From UBA4719 sp038249115 (lineage in GTDB: Bacteria; Actinomycetota; Actinomycetes; Actinomycetales; Dermatophilaceae), in the NCBI GenBank assembly GCA_038249115.1, contig JBBRWQ010000004.1, positions 13,080 through 77,079 of the forward strand: 64,000 bases of DNA, given 5' to 3'. The notes beneath the pieces are model-generated. The model was not told the DNA's origin. It saw nothing but the letters and a program-made list of their open reading frames with translations, and ran no database searches. The position numbers and the translations under genes were made by a program. Position 1 is the stretch's first letter; every line of letters begins with the position of its first letter. Of the stretch, positions 16,828 to 25,218 are shown one piece after another.

Positions 16828-17574
16828 GTGAGTGACGTTTCATCCCCTGAGTCCGCGGACTCAGATGATTCGCAGTATGCCGAGCAGCGCACTCCACCGC
16901 CTGCGCCTCTGGGAGCCGTGCAGGTATTCGGGGAGCAGTTGGCTGTGGCTGAGCGCTTTACCGCGATTCTGACCGACACCGGTGTCACCCATGGGTTGAT
17001 CGGACCGCGGGAGGTTCCCAGGTTGTGGGAGCGACACGTGCTCAACTGCGCGGTCATCCACTCCGCTGTTGCGGATGGCCAGATGGTGATCGACGTCGGA
17101 TCGGGGGCAGGGCTGCCCGGCATCGCCCTGGCTGTCGCCCGCCCTGATCTCGACATCCACCTGATCGAGCCGATGCTGCGTCGAACCACCTGGCTGTCCA
17201 GCACGATCGAAGAGTTGGAGTTGACGAACGTCACAGTCCATAGGGGGCGTGCCGAAGAGTTCTGGGGGGTCTTGAGCGCGCCCGTCGTGACGGCCAGAGC
17301 GGTGGCGAAACTGAGTGAGCTGGCTGGGTGGTGTCTGCCGTTGCTGTTGCCGGGTGGATCCTTGTTGGCGCTGAAGGGGGCTCGTGCCGCCGAGGAGCTG
17401 GAGACCGATCGCGCGTTGCTGCGGCGGATGGGCGCAGTGGAGGAGCGGATCGAGACGTTCGGCCTTGGCGTCGTTGAACCGGCCACCACGGTGTTGCGGG
17501 TGGTCCTGGGTGACCGGCCGAGCAGGCCTGCCGGAGGAAAGAAGTTCAAGGGCAAGAGCACACGCCGGAGCTGA
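16828..17574 (+). CDS. rsmG: 16S rRNA m7G527 methyltransferase RsmG (GidB)
   Basis: 248 residues. S-adenosylmethionine-dependent enzyme that methylates G527 of 16S rRNA; loss gives low-level streptomycin resistance in several bacteria. The SAM motif is VIDVGSGAGLPGIALAVARP. GPREVPRLWERHVLNCA and VVTARAVAKLSELAGW are family-typical. GTG at 16828 has GGAG five bases upstream. The N-terminal 35 residues are a variable acidic extension. It lies ahead of parA in the gidB-parA-parB arrangement. Confidence 0.95.
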   Translation: MSDVSSPESADSDDSQYAEQRTPPPAPLGAVQVFGEQLAVAERFTAILTDTGVTHGLIGPREVPRLWERHVLNCAVIHSAVADGQMVIDVGSGAGLPGIALAVARPDLDIHLIEPMLRRTTWLSSTIEELELTNVTVHRGRAEEFWGVLSAPVVTARAVAKLSELAGWCLPLLLPGGSLLALKGARAAEELETDRALLRRMGAVEERIETFGLGVVEPATTVLRVVLGDRPSRPAGGKKFKGKSTRRS

Positions 17575-17658
17575 TCACGGGATGAGTCGGTGCGAGCCGA
17601 TACGGTATGACCAGTCGGCGGTGAGCGCGCCGGCTGTGACGAGAGATTGAGGTGGCAC

Positions 17659-18936
17659 GTGGCGACGTCTGGATCGGCTGACATGGGGCTTGGCTGGCCA
17701 TCAGGAAAACCTGTGGACGACACAGTGCTGTCATCTGGCCTCGGGTGGCCCGCGCGTGACAGTACGCCCCAGCTCGCACCGAACCTCGACCCGACGTCTC
17801 CGGCAGGGACGGCAGGGTCAGCTCCAGCAACTAAGGCAGTAGGGACACCGACAGCAGCATTGGTGGGGACAGCGATGCCAGCAGGGCTCGACAGTCCACG
17901 CCAGGCCATTCTTGTTTCACGTGAAACAGGCAGCTACGAGGGCGTGGAGCACGTGTCGGAACGGGATCAGCTCGTCGCCTCATTGCCAGACCCCGGCTCA
18001 GAGACGCCGTTGGCCCGGGAAGTTGCCATGGACGCCCGGCGCCGCATCGCACTGACCGGCAAGATCTTTCCCAAGCCTGACCACACACGGGTCCTGACGG
18101 TGGCCAACCAGAAGGGCGGCGTGGGCAAGACGACAACAACGGTGAACGTTGCCGCGGCACTCGCCCAGGCCGGCCTGCGGGTGCTGGTAGTCGACATCGA
18201 CCCGCAAGGCAACGCCAGCACGGCGCTCGGAATCGACCATCACGCTGACGTCCCCAGCATCTACGACGTGCTGGTGGACGGTAAGGCGATCGTCGACGTG
18301 GTGCAGGAATGTGTGGACGTTCCCAACCTGTGGTGCGTCCCGGCGACGATTGACCTGGCCGGTGCCGAGATCGAGCTGGTGTCGCTCGTGGCCCGTGAGA
18401 TGCGGATGCAGCGTGCGCTGAGTGCCTATCTTGACGGCACAGCAGACCGTGGGGAGGAACGCTTCGACTACGTGCTGATCGACTGTCCGCCAAGCCTGGG
18501 GCTGCTGACCGTCAATGCCTTTGTCGCAGCCGACGAAGTTTTCATTCCGATCCAGTGCGAGTACTACGCACTGGAGGGACTCTCCCAGCTGCTGAAGAAC
18601 GTCGAGCTGATCAAGAGCCATCTCAACCCGGGGTTGCACGTCTCCACCATCCTGCTGACCATGTATGACGCTCGCACCCGGCTGTCGGCCCAGGTTGCTG
18701 AAGAAGTGCGGACTCACTTCCCGGCACACGTGCTCCGCGCGTCAGTGCCTCGGTCGGTGCGGATTTCAGAGGCTCCGAGCCACGGCCAGACGGTGATGAC
18801 CTATGACCCCTCCAGCAGTGGGGCGCTGTCCTACCTCGAGGCGGCCGGCGAGCTCGCGGACCGCGGAATCGTTGGCCAAGAAGCCGGCCCCGGCCCGGCC
18901 CAGGTTTTGTCAGGCAGCCACCCGAACAGTCGTTAG
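17659..18936 (+). CDS. parA: Chromosome partitioning ATPase ParA
   Basis: 425 residues if started at GTG 17659, which has a good GAGGTG Shine-Dalgarno. It is a Walker-type ATPase that moves ParB-parS complexes: deviant Walker A NQKGGVGKTTTTVNVAA, DIDPQGNASTALG, and Walker B DYVLIDCPPSLGLLTVNA. The conserved domain begins only at about residue 150. The first ~70 codons use far more A/T at third positions than the rest, so ATG 17875 (353 residues) is a serious alternative. A parS palindrome is embedded in the extension and is read as VSRET. Streptomyces ParA, as I recall it, also has a VSRET-containing N-terminus. Confidence 0.92.
   Translation: MATSGSADMGLGWPSGKPVDDTVLSSGLGWPARDSTPQLAPNLDPTSPAGTAGSAPATKAVGTPTAALVGTAMPAGLDSPRQAILVSRETGSYEGVEHVSERDQLVASLPDPGSETPLAREVAMDARRRIALTGKIFPKPDHTRVLTVANQKGGVGKTTTTVNVAAALAQAGLRVLVVDIDPQGNASTALGIDHHADVPSIYDVLVDGKAIVDVVQECVDVPNLWCVPATIDLAGAEIELVSLVAREMRMQRALSAYLDGTADRGEERFDYVLIDCPPSLGLLTVNAFVAADEVFIPIQCEYYALEGLSQLLKNVELIKSHLNPGLHVSTILLTMYDARTRLSAQVAEEVRTHFPAHVLRASVPRSVRISEAPSHGQTVMTYDPSSSGALSYLEAAGELADRGIVGQEAGPGPAQVLSGSHPNSR
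17913..17928. promoter_or_regulatory. parS: parS site 2 (inside parA)
   Basis: Exact TGTTTCACGTGAAACA within the N-terminal part of parA, encoding the peptide VSRET. It is a full consensus ParB-binding site. Confidence 0.96.
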
Positions 18937-18999
18937 CGTGTGTCCTGCCCGCGCGAGGATCTCGCTCGGGTCGTGTGTGCTTCAGAGAGGTCGATGGCA

Positions 19000-20133
19000 A
19001 TGAGTGAAAAGCGTCGTGCATTGGGTCGTGGACTCGGAGCCTTGATTCCCACGGCCCCGGCGGGCGATGGCCGCAGCCGGCCGGTGGACGTCTTCTTCAA
19101 GGACAACTCTGCTGGCAGGGCTGGTTCGGTCGCGACCGTTTCACGTGAAACGGCGCTTGGGCTCTCGGGTCGGGACGGCGGCTCGACCGACGGTTCCGGT
19201 GAGGGTGAGCCTGGCGTCGGCAGTGCCCTGGTCGACCCCGCCTCAGCAGATGGCCGTTCCAAGGGGGGCGCGGACCTGGCGCCTGTGCCAGGGGCCCGCT
19301 ACGCGGAGCTTCCGGTGTTCACTATCCGGCCGAACCCGAGGCAGCCACGGCAGGTCTTCGACGACGACGACATGGCCGAGCTGGTCAACTCGATCCGCGA
19401 GGTTGGCGTGCTGCAGCCGGTGGTCGTCCGACCAATTCCGGCCGAAGAGCTGGAAAGAACTGCAGGTCAGGACATTGATGGGGTCGAGCGACCCCTGTTC
19501 GAGCTGATCATGGGCGAGCGTCGTTGGCGCGCATCCCAGGCGGCTGGGCTGGCGTTCATCCCCACGATCATCAAGGACACTGACGACGACGACCTGCTGC
19601 GTGATGCCCTCCTGGAGAACCTGCACCGCAGCCAGCTGAACTCACTGGAAGAAGCGGCCGCCTACCAGCAGCTGCTTGATGACTTCGGCTGCACCCACGA
19701 CGAGCTGGCGACAAGAATCGGTCGTTCGCGACCGCAGATCTCGAACACGTTGCGGCTGCTCAAGCTCCCACCTCTGGTGCAGCGCCGTGTTGCTGCAGGT
19801 GTCTTGAGTGCCGGGCACGCGCGCGCTCTGCTCGGACTGGCGGACGGTGCCTCGATGGAACGTCTGGCGCAACGGATCGTGGCCGAAGGGCTCTCAGTTC
19901 GTAGCGTCGAGGAGATTGTGACACTGGGCGGCGACGATGCTCCGCGAGCTCGCAAGCCCCGCGCCGGAGGCCGCCACCCGCAGCTGGATGACCTTGCCGG
20001 TCGGCTGTCCGACCGCTTTGACACCCGGGTACGGATCAGTCTTGGTCAGCGGAAGGGCAAGCTGACCGTCGAGTTCGCATCGGTCGAGGACCTCAATCGG
20101 ATCGTTGACATGCTCGGACTCGCTCCGGCCTAG
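19000..20133 (+). CDS. parB: Chromosome partitioning protein ParB
   Basis: 377 residues from ATG 19000 (MSEKRRALGRGLGALIP); GAGAGG nine bases upstream favours it over ATG 18994. ParB is a CTP-dependent DNA clamp that loads at parS. The N-terminal ParA-stimulating motif is GRGLGALIP. A disordered linker holds a third parS (VSRET). The CTPase part has NPRQPRQVFDDDD and GERRWRASQAAG. The helix-turn-helix reads HDELATRIGRSRPQISNTLR, and the dimer domain is at the C-terminus (VRISLGQRKGKLTVEFAS). It lies 63 bases after parA. Confidence 0.97.
   Translation: MSEKRRALGRGLGALIPTAPAGDGRSRPVDVFFKDNSAGRAGSVATVSRETALGLSGRDGGSTDGSGEGEPGVGSALVDPASADGRSKGGADLAPVPGARYAELPVFTIRPNPRQPRQVFDDDDMAELVNSIREVGVLQPVVVRPIPAEELERTAGQDIDGVERPLFELIMGERRWRASQAAGLAFIPTIIKDTDDDDLLRDALLENLHRSQLNSLEEAAAYQQLLDDFGCTHDELATRIGRSRPQISNTLRLLKLPPLVQRRVAAGVLSAGHARALLGLADGASMERLAQRIVAEGLSVRSVEEIVTLGGDDAPRARKPRAGGRHPQLDDLAGRLSDRFDTRVRISLGQRKGKLTVEFASVEDLNRIVDMLGLAPA
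19137..19152. promoter_or_regulatory. parS: parS site 3 (inside parB)
   Basis: CGTTTCACGTGAAACG: the 14-base core is perfect and only the outermost base of each arm differs from consensus. It encodes VSRET in the ParB linker. Confidence 0.88.
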
Positions 20134-20237
20134 TGACATCGGGCTTACGGGCGCCCCGCCGGACCACTGGCGGTCCCTGTGGGTGGCCGCCAGAAAGCGG
20201 CGAGCCGATGGTCTGTGCCCGCAGTCACGAGTTGGTC

Positions 20238-21185
20238 CTAGCCCGCGGCGACCAGTGCGCGTTCGACGATGGCCGCGTAGACCCCAACTGAGTCCAGCCC
20301 TGCCGCCTCAACGGCCATCGGAAGCAATGACGTCTCCGTCATTCCGGGGGAGACGTTGGCCTCCAGGAACCACGGTCGTTCGTCTGCGTCGACGATCAGG
20401 TCCGCCCGACTCAGATGTTGGTGGCCAAGCGTCCGGTACGCCGTGAGTCCGGCGCCCGAAACGGAGGCCGCCGCCGACGTACTCAGCCGAGCCGGGGTGA
20501 AGAACTCGGTGGCGCCGGCGGTGTAGCGCGCGGCGTAGTCATAGACGCCACCGTCAGGCACGATCTCGACGGCAGGGAGGGTCTGCACCTGGCCCTGGTC
20601 GTCCTCAACCAATGAGATTGCGACCTCGGTGCCCACAATGAACTGCTCAATCAGGACCATATCACCATATGCATAGGCGGTGACCATCGCGGATGGGAGA
20701 TCAGCAGGGGACCGGACGATGGTCAGGCCCAGGGCCGAGCCCCCCCGTGCGGGCTTCACCACGAGCGGCAGGCCCAGAGAGTCAACCAAAGACTCCAACA
20801 ATGCCGGCGCGCCGAGCTCTCGAAAGGTGGCGTGCGAAAGCGCGACTCCGGTCGGGGTGGCTATGCCGGCCGCAGCCAACAACGCCTTGGCGACGGGCTT
20901 GTCCCAGGTCAGGTGGCACGACGTTGGACGTGAGCCGACGTAGCCAATACCCAATGATGTCAATACATCTCGCAAGGCGCCGTCTTCGCCGGTGGCGCCA
21001 TGCAGCACCGGCCAGACAACCTCCGGCCGGGTACTTCTGATCGCGCCGACCAGCGACGGGTCCACGTCATGGACGTGGACCTCCCAACCGGAGCGGGCCA
21101 GAGCGTCGGCAACTCGACGGCCGGAGCGCAGCGACACGTCACGTTCGTGACTCAGGCCACCGGCGAGAACCATGACGTGCCTCAT
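20238..21185 (-). CDS. D-alanine--D-alanine ligase family (ATP-grasp)
   Basis: 315 residues from ATG 21185 (MRHVMVLAGGLSHERDVSL), with GAGGA upstream; the 70 further open codons upstream have no homology pattern. Family enzymes join two D-Ala for peptidoglycan. N-terminal GGLSHERDVSLRSG, ATP-grasp PLVVKPARGGSALGLTIV, and the C-terminal metal site RADLIVDADERPWFLEANVS, PGMTETSLLPMA are present (D, E, N ligands). Because it is next to an aminotransferase and not murF/ftsZ, it may be a second or specialised ligase; substrate is not proven. Confidence 0.82.
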   Translation of the reverse strand: MRHVMVLAGGLSHERDVSLRSGRRVADALARSGWEVHVHDVDPSLVGAIRSTRPEVVWPVLHGATGEDGALRDVLTSLGIGYVGSRPTSCHLTWDKPVAKALLAAAGIATPTGVALSHATFRELGAPALLESLVDSLGLPLVVKPARGGSALGLTIVRSPADLPSAMVTAYAYGDMVLIEQFIVGTEVAISLVEDDQGQVQTLPAVEIVPDGGVYDYAARYTAGATEFFTPARLSTSAAASVSGAGLTAYRTLGHQHLSRADLIVDADERPWFLEANVSPGMTETSLLPMAVEAAGLDSVGVYAAIVERALVAAG

Positions 21186-21276
21186 ATCGAAATCCTCACC
21201 ATGAAGGGAACGCGGGCCTGGTCCCAGACTGTGACATAGTTGACGATTGGACGCGCAGACGATCTCATGAAGCGCA

Positions 21277-22644
21277 TCACGATAGGTCGGGGGCAGGGAA
21301 CTGCGGGCTGCCGGACGCCGGGGTGCGAGCGGCTTTGTCGTCATACGGCCCGAAGGTCTCGAGCAGCTCCAGCTCGGCCTGCACGACACCCGCAAGACGG
21401 CGCACGCCCTCGCGGATACGGTCCGGATCGGGATAGCAGTAGGACAGTCTCAGGTTGCGCTGGCCGGTGCCGTCCGCGAAGAAGGCCGTGCCCGGCACGT
21501 ACGCGACTCGTTCGGTCACGGCACGCGGCAACATCGCCTTGGCGTTGAGGCCCTCGGGCAGGGTGAGCCAGACGTAGAAGCCGCCATCCGGGTGGGTCCA
21601 GGTCGCTTGCGGCAACAAGGCACCCAGCGACTCGAGCATGGCGTCGCGGCGTTCGCGGTAGAGCTCTTGGTAGACCTTGATCTGGGCCTTCCAGTCACAG
21701 GTGGCCAGATAGGCGGACACTGTCATCTGTGAGTACGCCGACGGGCAGAGGATCGCCGACTCGTTGGCCAGAACCAGCTTCTCCCGGATCGCATGGGGAG
21801 CCAGAGCCCAGCCGACCCGCAGCCCTGGCGCGAAGGTCTTGGAGAAGGTTCCGAGGTAGACAACGCCGTCCTCGGACAGGGTGCGCATCGCGGCAAGTGG
21901 CTCACGGTCGAAGCCGAGCAGCCCGTAGGGGTTGTCCTCGAGCACCAGGATGCCGTGACGCTGACAGATCTCGATGATGAGCGGCCGTCGTTCCAGGGAC
22001 AGCGTCGTTCCGGCCGGGTTGTGAAAATTCGGCACGGTATAGAGGAACTTGATCCGCTTTCCGGCTGACCGGAGGCTGAGGATCCTCTCCTCGAGGGCCG
22101 CTGGGACGAGGCCGTCGTTGTCGGAGGTGACGTGGGCGACCTCGGCCTGGTAGGCGGCGAAGACCCCCAGGGCACCGACATAGCTGGGCGCCTCGGCGAG
22201 AACGACATCGCCGGGGTCGACGAAGATCCGGGTCACCAGGTCGAGCGCCTGCTGGGACCCGGTGGTCACGACGATGTCGTCCGCATGCGCGGAGATCCCC
22301 TCGAGCGCCATGACCTCGAGGATCTGCTCGCGCAGGGTGGGGTCACCCTGTCCGGAGCTGTACTGCAAAGCCGTGAGCCCCTGCGACTCCAGCATCCGCG
22401 CGACAGTGGCGGCAACGGTATCCATCGGGAGGGCGGAGAGGTACGGCATGCCGCCAGCGAGGGAGACGACCTCAGGACGGGAAGCGACGGCGAACAGTGC
22501 GCGAATCTCGGACGTTGTCATGCCGGCAGTTCGCTGGGCGTAGGACTGCATCCAGGGATCAAGACGCGTGCCCCGCGAACGCTTGCCAGAGGTGTCTTTC
22601 GAGCTCAAGGGGGCGGCGCGCGGGGGACCCGTGGGGTCGTTCAT
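21277..22644 (-). CDS. PLP-dependent aminotransferase (class I/II, fold type I)
   Basis: 455 residues from ATG 22644, preceded by AAAGGAGG. Resembles the 2-aminoadipate/LysN-like group without the MocR DNA-binding domain. Motifs: EVVSLAGGMPYLSALPMDTV, GSQQALDLVTRIFVDPGDVV, VPNFHNPAGTTLS, the PLP lysine in YLGTFSKTFAPGLRVGW, and RNLRLSYC (carboxylate-binding Arg). The N-terminal ~45 residues are extra and polar. It is on the same strand as the ligase-like gene, 91 bases upstream of it, hinting at joint work on an amino acid, but the substrate is unknown. Confidence 0.85.
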   Translation of the reverse strand: MNDPTGPPRAAPLSSKDTSGKRSRGTRLDPWMQSYAQRTAGMTTSEIRALFAVASRPEVVSLAGGMPYLSALPMDTVAATVARMLESQGLTALQYSSGQGDPTLREQILEVMALEGISAHADDIVVTTGSQQALDLVTRIFVDPGDVVLAEAPSYVGALGVFAAYQAEVAHVTSDNDGLVPAALEERILSLRSAGKRIKFLYTVPNFHNPAGTTLSLERRPLIIEICQRHGILVLEDNPYGLLGFDREPLAAMRTLSEDGVVYLGTFSKTFAPGLRVGWALAPHAIREKLVLANESAILCPSAYSQMTVSAYLATCDWKAQIKVYQELYRERRDAMLESLGALLPQATWTHPDGGFYVWLTLPEGLNAKAMLPRAVTERVAYVPGTAFFADGTGQRNLRLSYCYPDPDRIREGVRRLAGVVQAELELLETFGPYDDKAARTPASGSPQFPAPDLS

Positions 22645-22769
22645 CGCCAGCCTCCTTTCCCCTTCACCAGGGATGGGTCGAACCCAGGGGTATGCCGTTC
22701 GGACCGGCACGTGGTAGGAGTCTCCCATGGAGGTTCCTCCTGATGGCGGTTCGACTCGTGACCGCGACG

Positions 22770-22785
22770 TGTTTCACATGAAACG
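22770..22785. promoter_or_regulatory. Degenerate parS-like site 4
   Basis: TGTTTCACATGAAACG differs from the parS consensus at two positions (centre G to A, last base A to G). It lies between the divergent aminotransferase and GNAT genes, 2.6 kb beyond parB. Binding strength is uncertain. Confidence 0.5.
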
Positions 22786-22800
22786 TCGCCGGCCGGAAAC

Positions 22801-23466
22801 GTGCTGCATGGGGCGGCAAGCGAGGTGACCGGCGCCGGACGTCAGGTCGTCCCGTTGACCTTGGACCGAATTCACGACGTGCCAGACCCCTGCGCCTCCT
22901 GCATCTTCTGGGAGCTCGACCCCGCACTGGCCGCCGGATCGATCGCGCGCGGTGACCCTGCTCTGGACAAGGAGTCTTGGCTGTCCGCGGCGTTGCTCGA
23001 GTGGGGCAGTGTTGGCCAGATCGGCTATGTCGACGGGGTTCCCGCTGGTTACGTGACCTACGCGCCGCCGTATCTGGTGCCGCGGGCGGCCGCGTTCCCG
23101 ACGGCACCGGTGTCTGCGGACGCCGTGGTCCTGATGACCGTCCGGGTGGTTCCTGAGTTTTCGGGTCAGGGACTGGGGCGAGTGCTCATCCAGGGCGCAG
23201 CAAAGGACGTCATGCGGCGAGGGGTGCGAGCAATCGAGACTTTTGGCTACCGCGGTGCGGCTGACTCACCCAAGGCAGCATGTCTGATCCCCGCCGACTT
23301 CCTGACTGCGGTCGGGTTCAAGACCGTACGTGAGCACCGGACCTACCCTCGACTGCGCCTGGACCTGCGGACGACGCTGACCTGGCGCGAAGACATGGAG
23401 GCTGCAGTCGAACGACTGCTGGACTCGGTGAGGGCCCCGAGCCTGAGCCAGGGCCGCCGAGCCTGA
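22801..23466 (+). CDS. GNAT-family N-acetyltransferase
   Basis: 221 residues. The GNAT core is visible: VVLMTVRVVPEFSGQGLGRV (strand 4 and the acetyl-CoA loop QGLGRV) followed by LIQGAAKDVMRRGVRAIETF. The N-terminus has DPCASCIFWELDP, a Cys-x-x-Cys pair recurring in this actinobacterial subfamily near parB. The substrate cannot be deduced. Start GTG 22801 is assumed; GTG 22825 in the same frame is possible. It lies 10 bases from the convergent cwlM stop. Confidence 0.82.
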   Translation: MLHGAASEVTGAGRQVVPLTLDRIHDVPDPCASCIFWELDPALAAGSIARGDPALDKESWLSAALLEWGSVGQIGYVDGVPAGYVTYAPPYLVPRAAAFPTAPVSADAVVLMTVRVVPEFSGQGLGRVLIQGAAKDVMRRGVRAIETFGYRGAADSPKAACLIPADFLTAVGFKTVREHRTYPRLRLDLRTTLTWREDMEAAVERLLDSVRAPSLSQGRRA

Positions 23467-23475
23467 GTGAAGTGA

Positions 23476-24675
23476 CTATTGCGTAGCGGTGGCTTGCGAG
23501 GCGAGGAAGGCCCTGAGGTCACCCAGGCGCAGGACGCCGGTTGCGACGGTGTCGTCCTCGCCGAGATACATCCGTTGGAGGGCGATGACGATCGCCTCGG
23601 CCAAGGTGTCGCGGAACATCGGGTCGGCCAGCCGCGCCGCGTCCTGTTCGTGGCTGAGGTAGCCCGTCTCGATCCTCACCGTCGGCATCAGGGTGCGTTG
23701 GAGCAGAGCCCATGCGCGGGGATGCGTGCGGCAGTCGGTCAGGCCGGTGCGAGCCACCACCTCGCGCTGGATCAGGTCCGCGAGGTGTTCGCCGACTGAT
23801 GACCATGCGCCGAAGCGCTCCTGTCCGTAGAAGAACGTGGCAACACCGCTGGCCCTCGGCTGATCGGTGGAGTCACAGTGCAGCGACAACATGATGTCGG
23901 CGCCGGACTCGTTGGCCAATGCCGCCCGGGAGAGCTCGTCGGGGCCGGTCGTCGCGGATCGGGTGAACAGCACAGTCACGCCGATGGCGCTGAGACGACC
24001 CTCCACCCGGCGGGCGAGGTCGAGCATGACCTCCGACTCGGTCAGGCCGTGGGCGACGGTTCCGGTCTCGGCGCCGCCGTGGCCGGGATCCAGCATGACG
24101 ATCCGTCCGGTCAGGCTGTGGCCGGAGCGCCGGACGAGCTCTTCTTCGCGCAACGTGTGCGGTGACCCCCCGGACACGGATCTGGCCAGGTCGGCGAAGG
24201 CTCGCAGCGTCTCGGGGCCGACGACCCCGTCGACGGCGAGCCCGACCCCACTCTGGAAACGTCGTACGGCCTTCTCGGTGTTGGCACCAAAGACACCATC
24301 GACCCGATCGGGGCTGAACCCGAGGGCAAGCAGACGTTGCTGGAGCTCGACGACATCGTCGCCCTGGACCAGGTGGCCAGGCGTATGCGAGAGGAGCCGG
24401 TCGCCCAGCGCCCAGCGAGCACCGTCAAGGGCGACGTATGTCTGCGGTCCGACCACTCCGTCGACGAGCAGACCTCGCCGCTGCTGGAATGCTCGCACCG
24501 CGCGGGCCAGTTCTTCGTCGTAGACATCCGAGCCCTGGAACGCCGTGTCTGTGGCGTCAGCCACGTCCGTGGTCGGTCCGGCGAGGTCCCTGGATGTATG
24601 CAACAGAACACGGATGGAGCGCACAGCCACCCCCTCGTCGCCGAGGCGGTACAGCGCAACGGGCTGGTCGGTCAT
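23476..24675 (-). CDS. cwlM: CwlM-type N-acetylmuramoyl-L-alanine amidase protein
   Basis: 399 residues. Two peptidoglycan-binding repeats (FQQRRGLLVDGVVGPQTY at ~80; FQSGVGLAVDGVVGPETL at ~155) precede an Amidase_3 domain. The zinc ligands look intact: DPGHGG, LTESEV, SLHCDS, with the catalytic Glu in RIETGYLS. There is no signal peptide. In mycobacteria the equivalent gene beside trxC (Rv3915) is a cytoplasmic regulator that activates MurA when phosphorylated; the same may hold here, although the intact active site leaves hydrolase activity open. It lies downstream of trxB-trxA. Confidence 0.88.
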   Translation of the reverse strand: MTDQPVALYRLGDEGVAVRSIRVLLHTSRDLAGPTTDVADATDTAFQGSDVYDEELARAVRAFQQRRGLLVDGVVGPQTYVALDGARWALGDRLLSHTPGHLVQGDDVVELQQRLLALGFSPDRVDGVFGANTEKAVRRFQSGVGLAVDGVVGPETLRAFADLARSVSGGSPHTLREEELVRRSGHSLTGRIVMLDPGHGGAETGTVAHGLTESEVMLDLARRVEGRLSAIGVTVLFTRSATTGPDELSRAALANESGADIMLSLHCDSTDQPRASGVATFFYGQERFGAWSSVGEHLADLIQREVVARTGLTDCRTHPRAWALLQRTLMPTVRIETGYLSHEQDAARLADPMFRDTLAEAIVIALQRMYLGEDDTVATGVLRLGDLRAFLASQATATQ

Positions 24676-24796
24676 AACTGCCCTTCCGCCGTAGAACCAT
24701 CACCGATAACGGTCGGAGTCGAGCCTAATGGCACTGCGAGGTGGCGTGCAGCCCGCCTTGGCGGTTGGCCCGACGTCAGCTCGCCAGGGGCAGCAG

Positions 24797-25123
24797 TCAG
24801 CCCAGGTACTCAGCGAGCTCGCGGAGCAGCTTGGGCTTGGGCAGGGCACCCACCAGGGACTTGACCACCTGGCCCTTGACGTAGACATTCATCGTCGGGA
24901 TGCCGGTGATGCCATAGCGCGAGGTGACCTCGGGGTTCTCGTCGGTGTTGAGCTTGATGACCGAGAGCGTGCCGACGTGCTCCGCGGCCAGCTCCTCGAG
25001 GATGGGGGACACCGCCTTGCAGGGGCCGCACCAGGGTGCCCAGAAATCGACGATGACGGGTATGTCACTCATCAGGACGTCGGTGTCGAACGTAGCGTCG
25101 GTGGTCTCTTTGGTAGCTCCCAT
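24797..25123 (-). CDS. trxA: Thioredoxin
   Basis: 108 residues. Redox active site WCGPCK in VDFWAPWCGPCKAVSP, cis-proline loop GITGIPTMNVY, and the usual Gly-rich end ALPKPKLLRELAEYLG. It reduces protein disulfides using electrons from the adjacent thioredoxin reductase. The ATG follows AGGAAGGAG with a long spacer. It is 95 bases downstream of trxB and 121 bases upstream of cwlM on the same strand, the mycobacterial trxB-trxC-cwlM arrangement. Confidence 0.97.
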   Translation of the reverse strand: MGATKETTDATFDTDVLMSDIPVIVDFWAPWCGPCKAVSPILEELAAEHVGTLSVIKLNTDENPEVTSRYGITGIPTMNVYVKGQVVKSLVGALPKPKLLRELAEYLG

Positions 25124-25218
25124 GGCGGGGGCTCCTTCCTGTTTGATGCTGGGTATGGGAAAACGATCGGTCTGCTGGTCGAAGCGCTCTGGATGACGCC
25201 AACCGCCTGGTCGGACTG

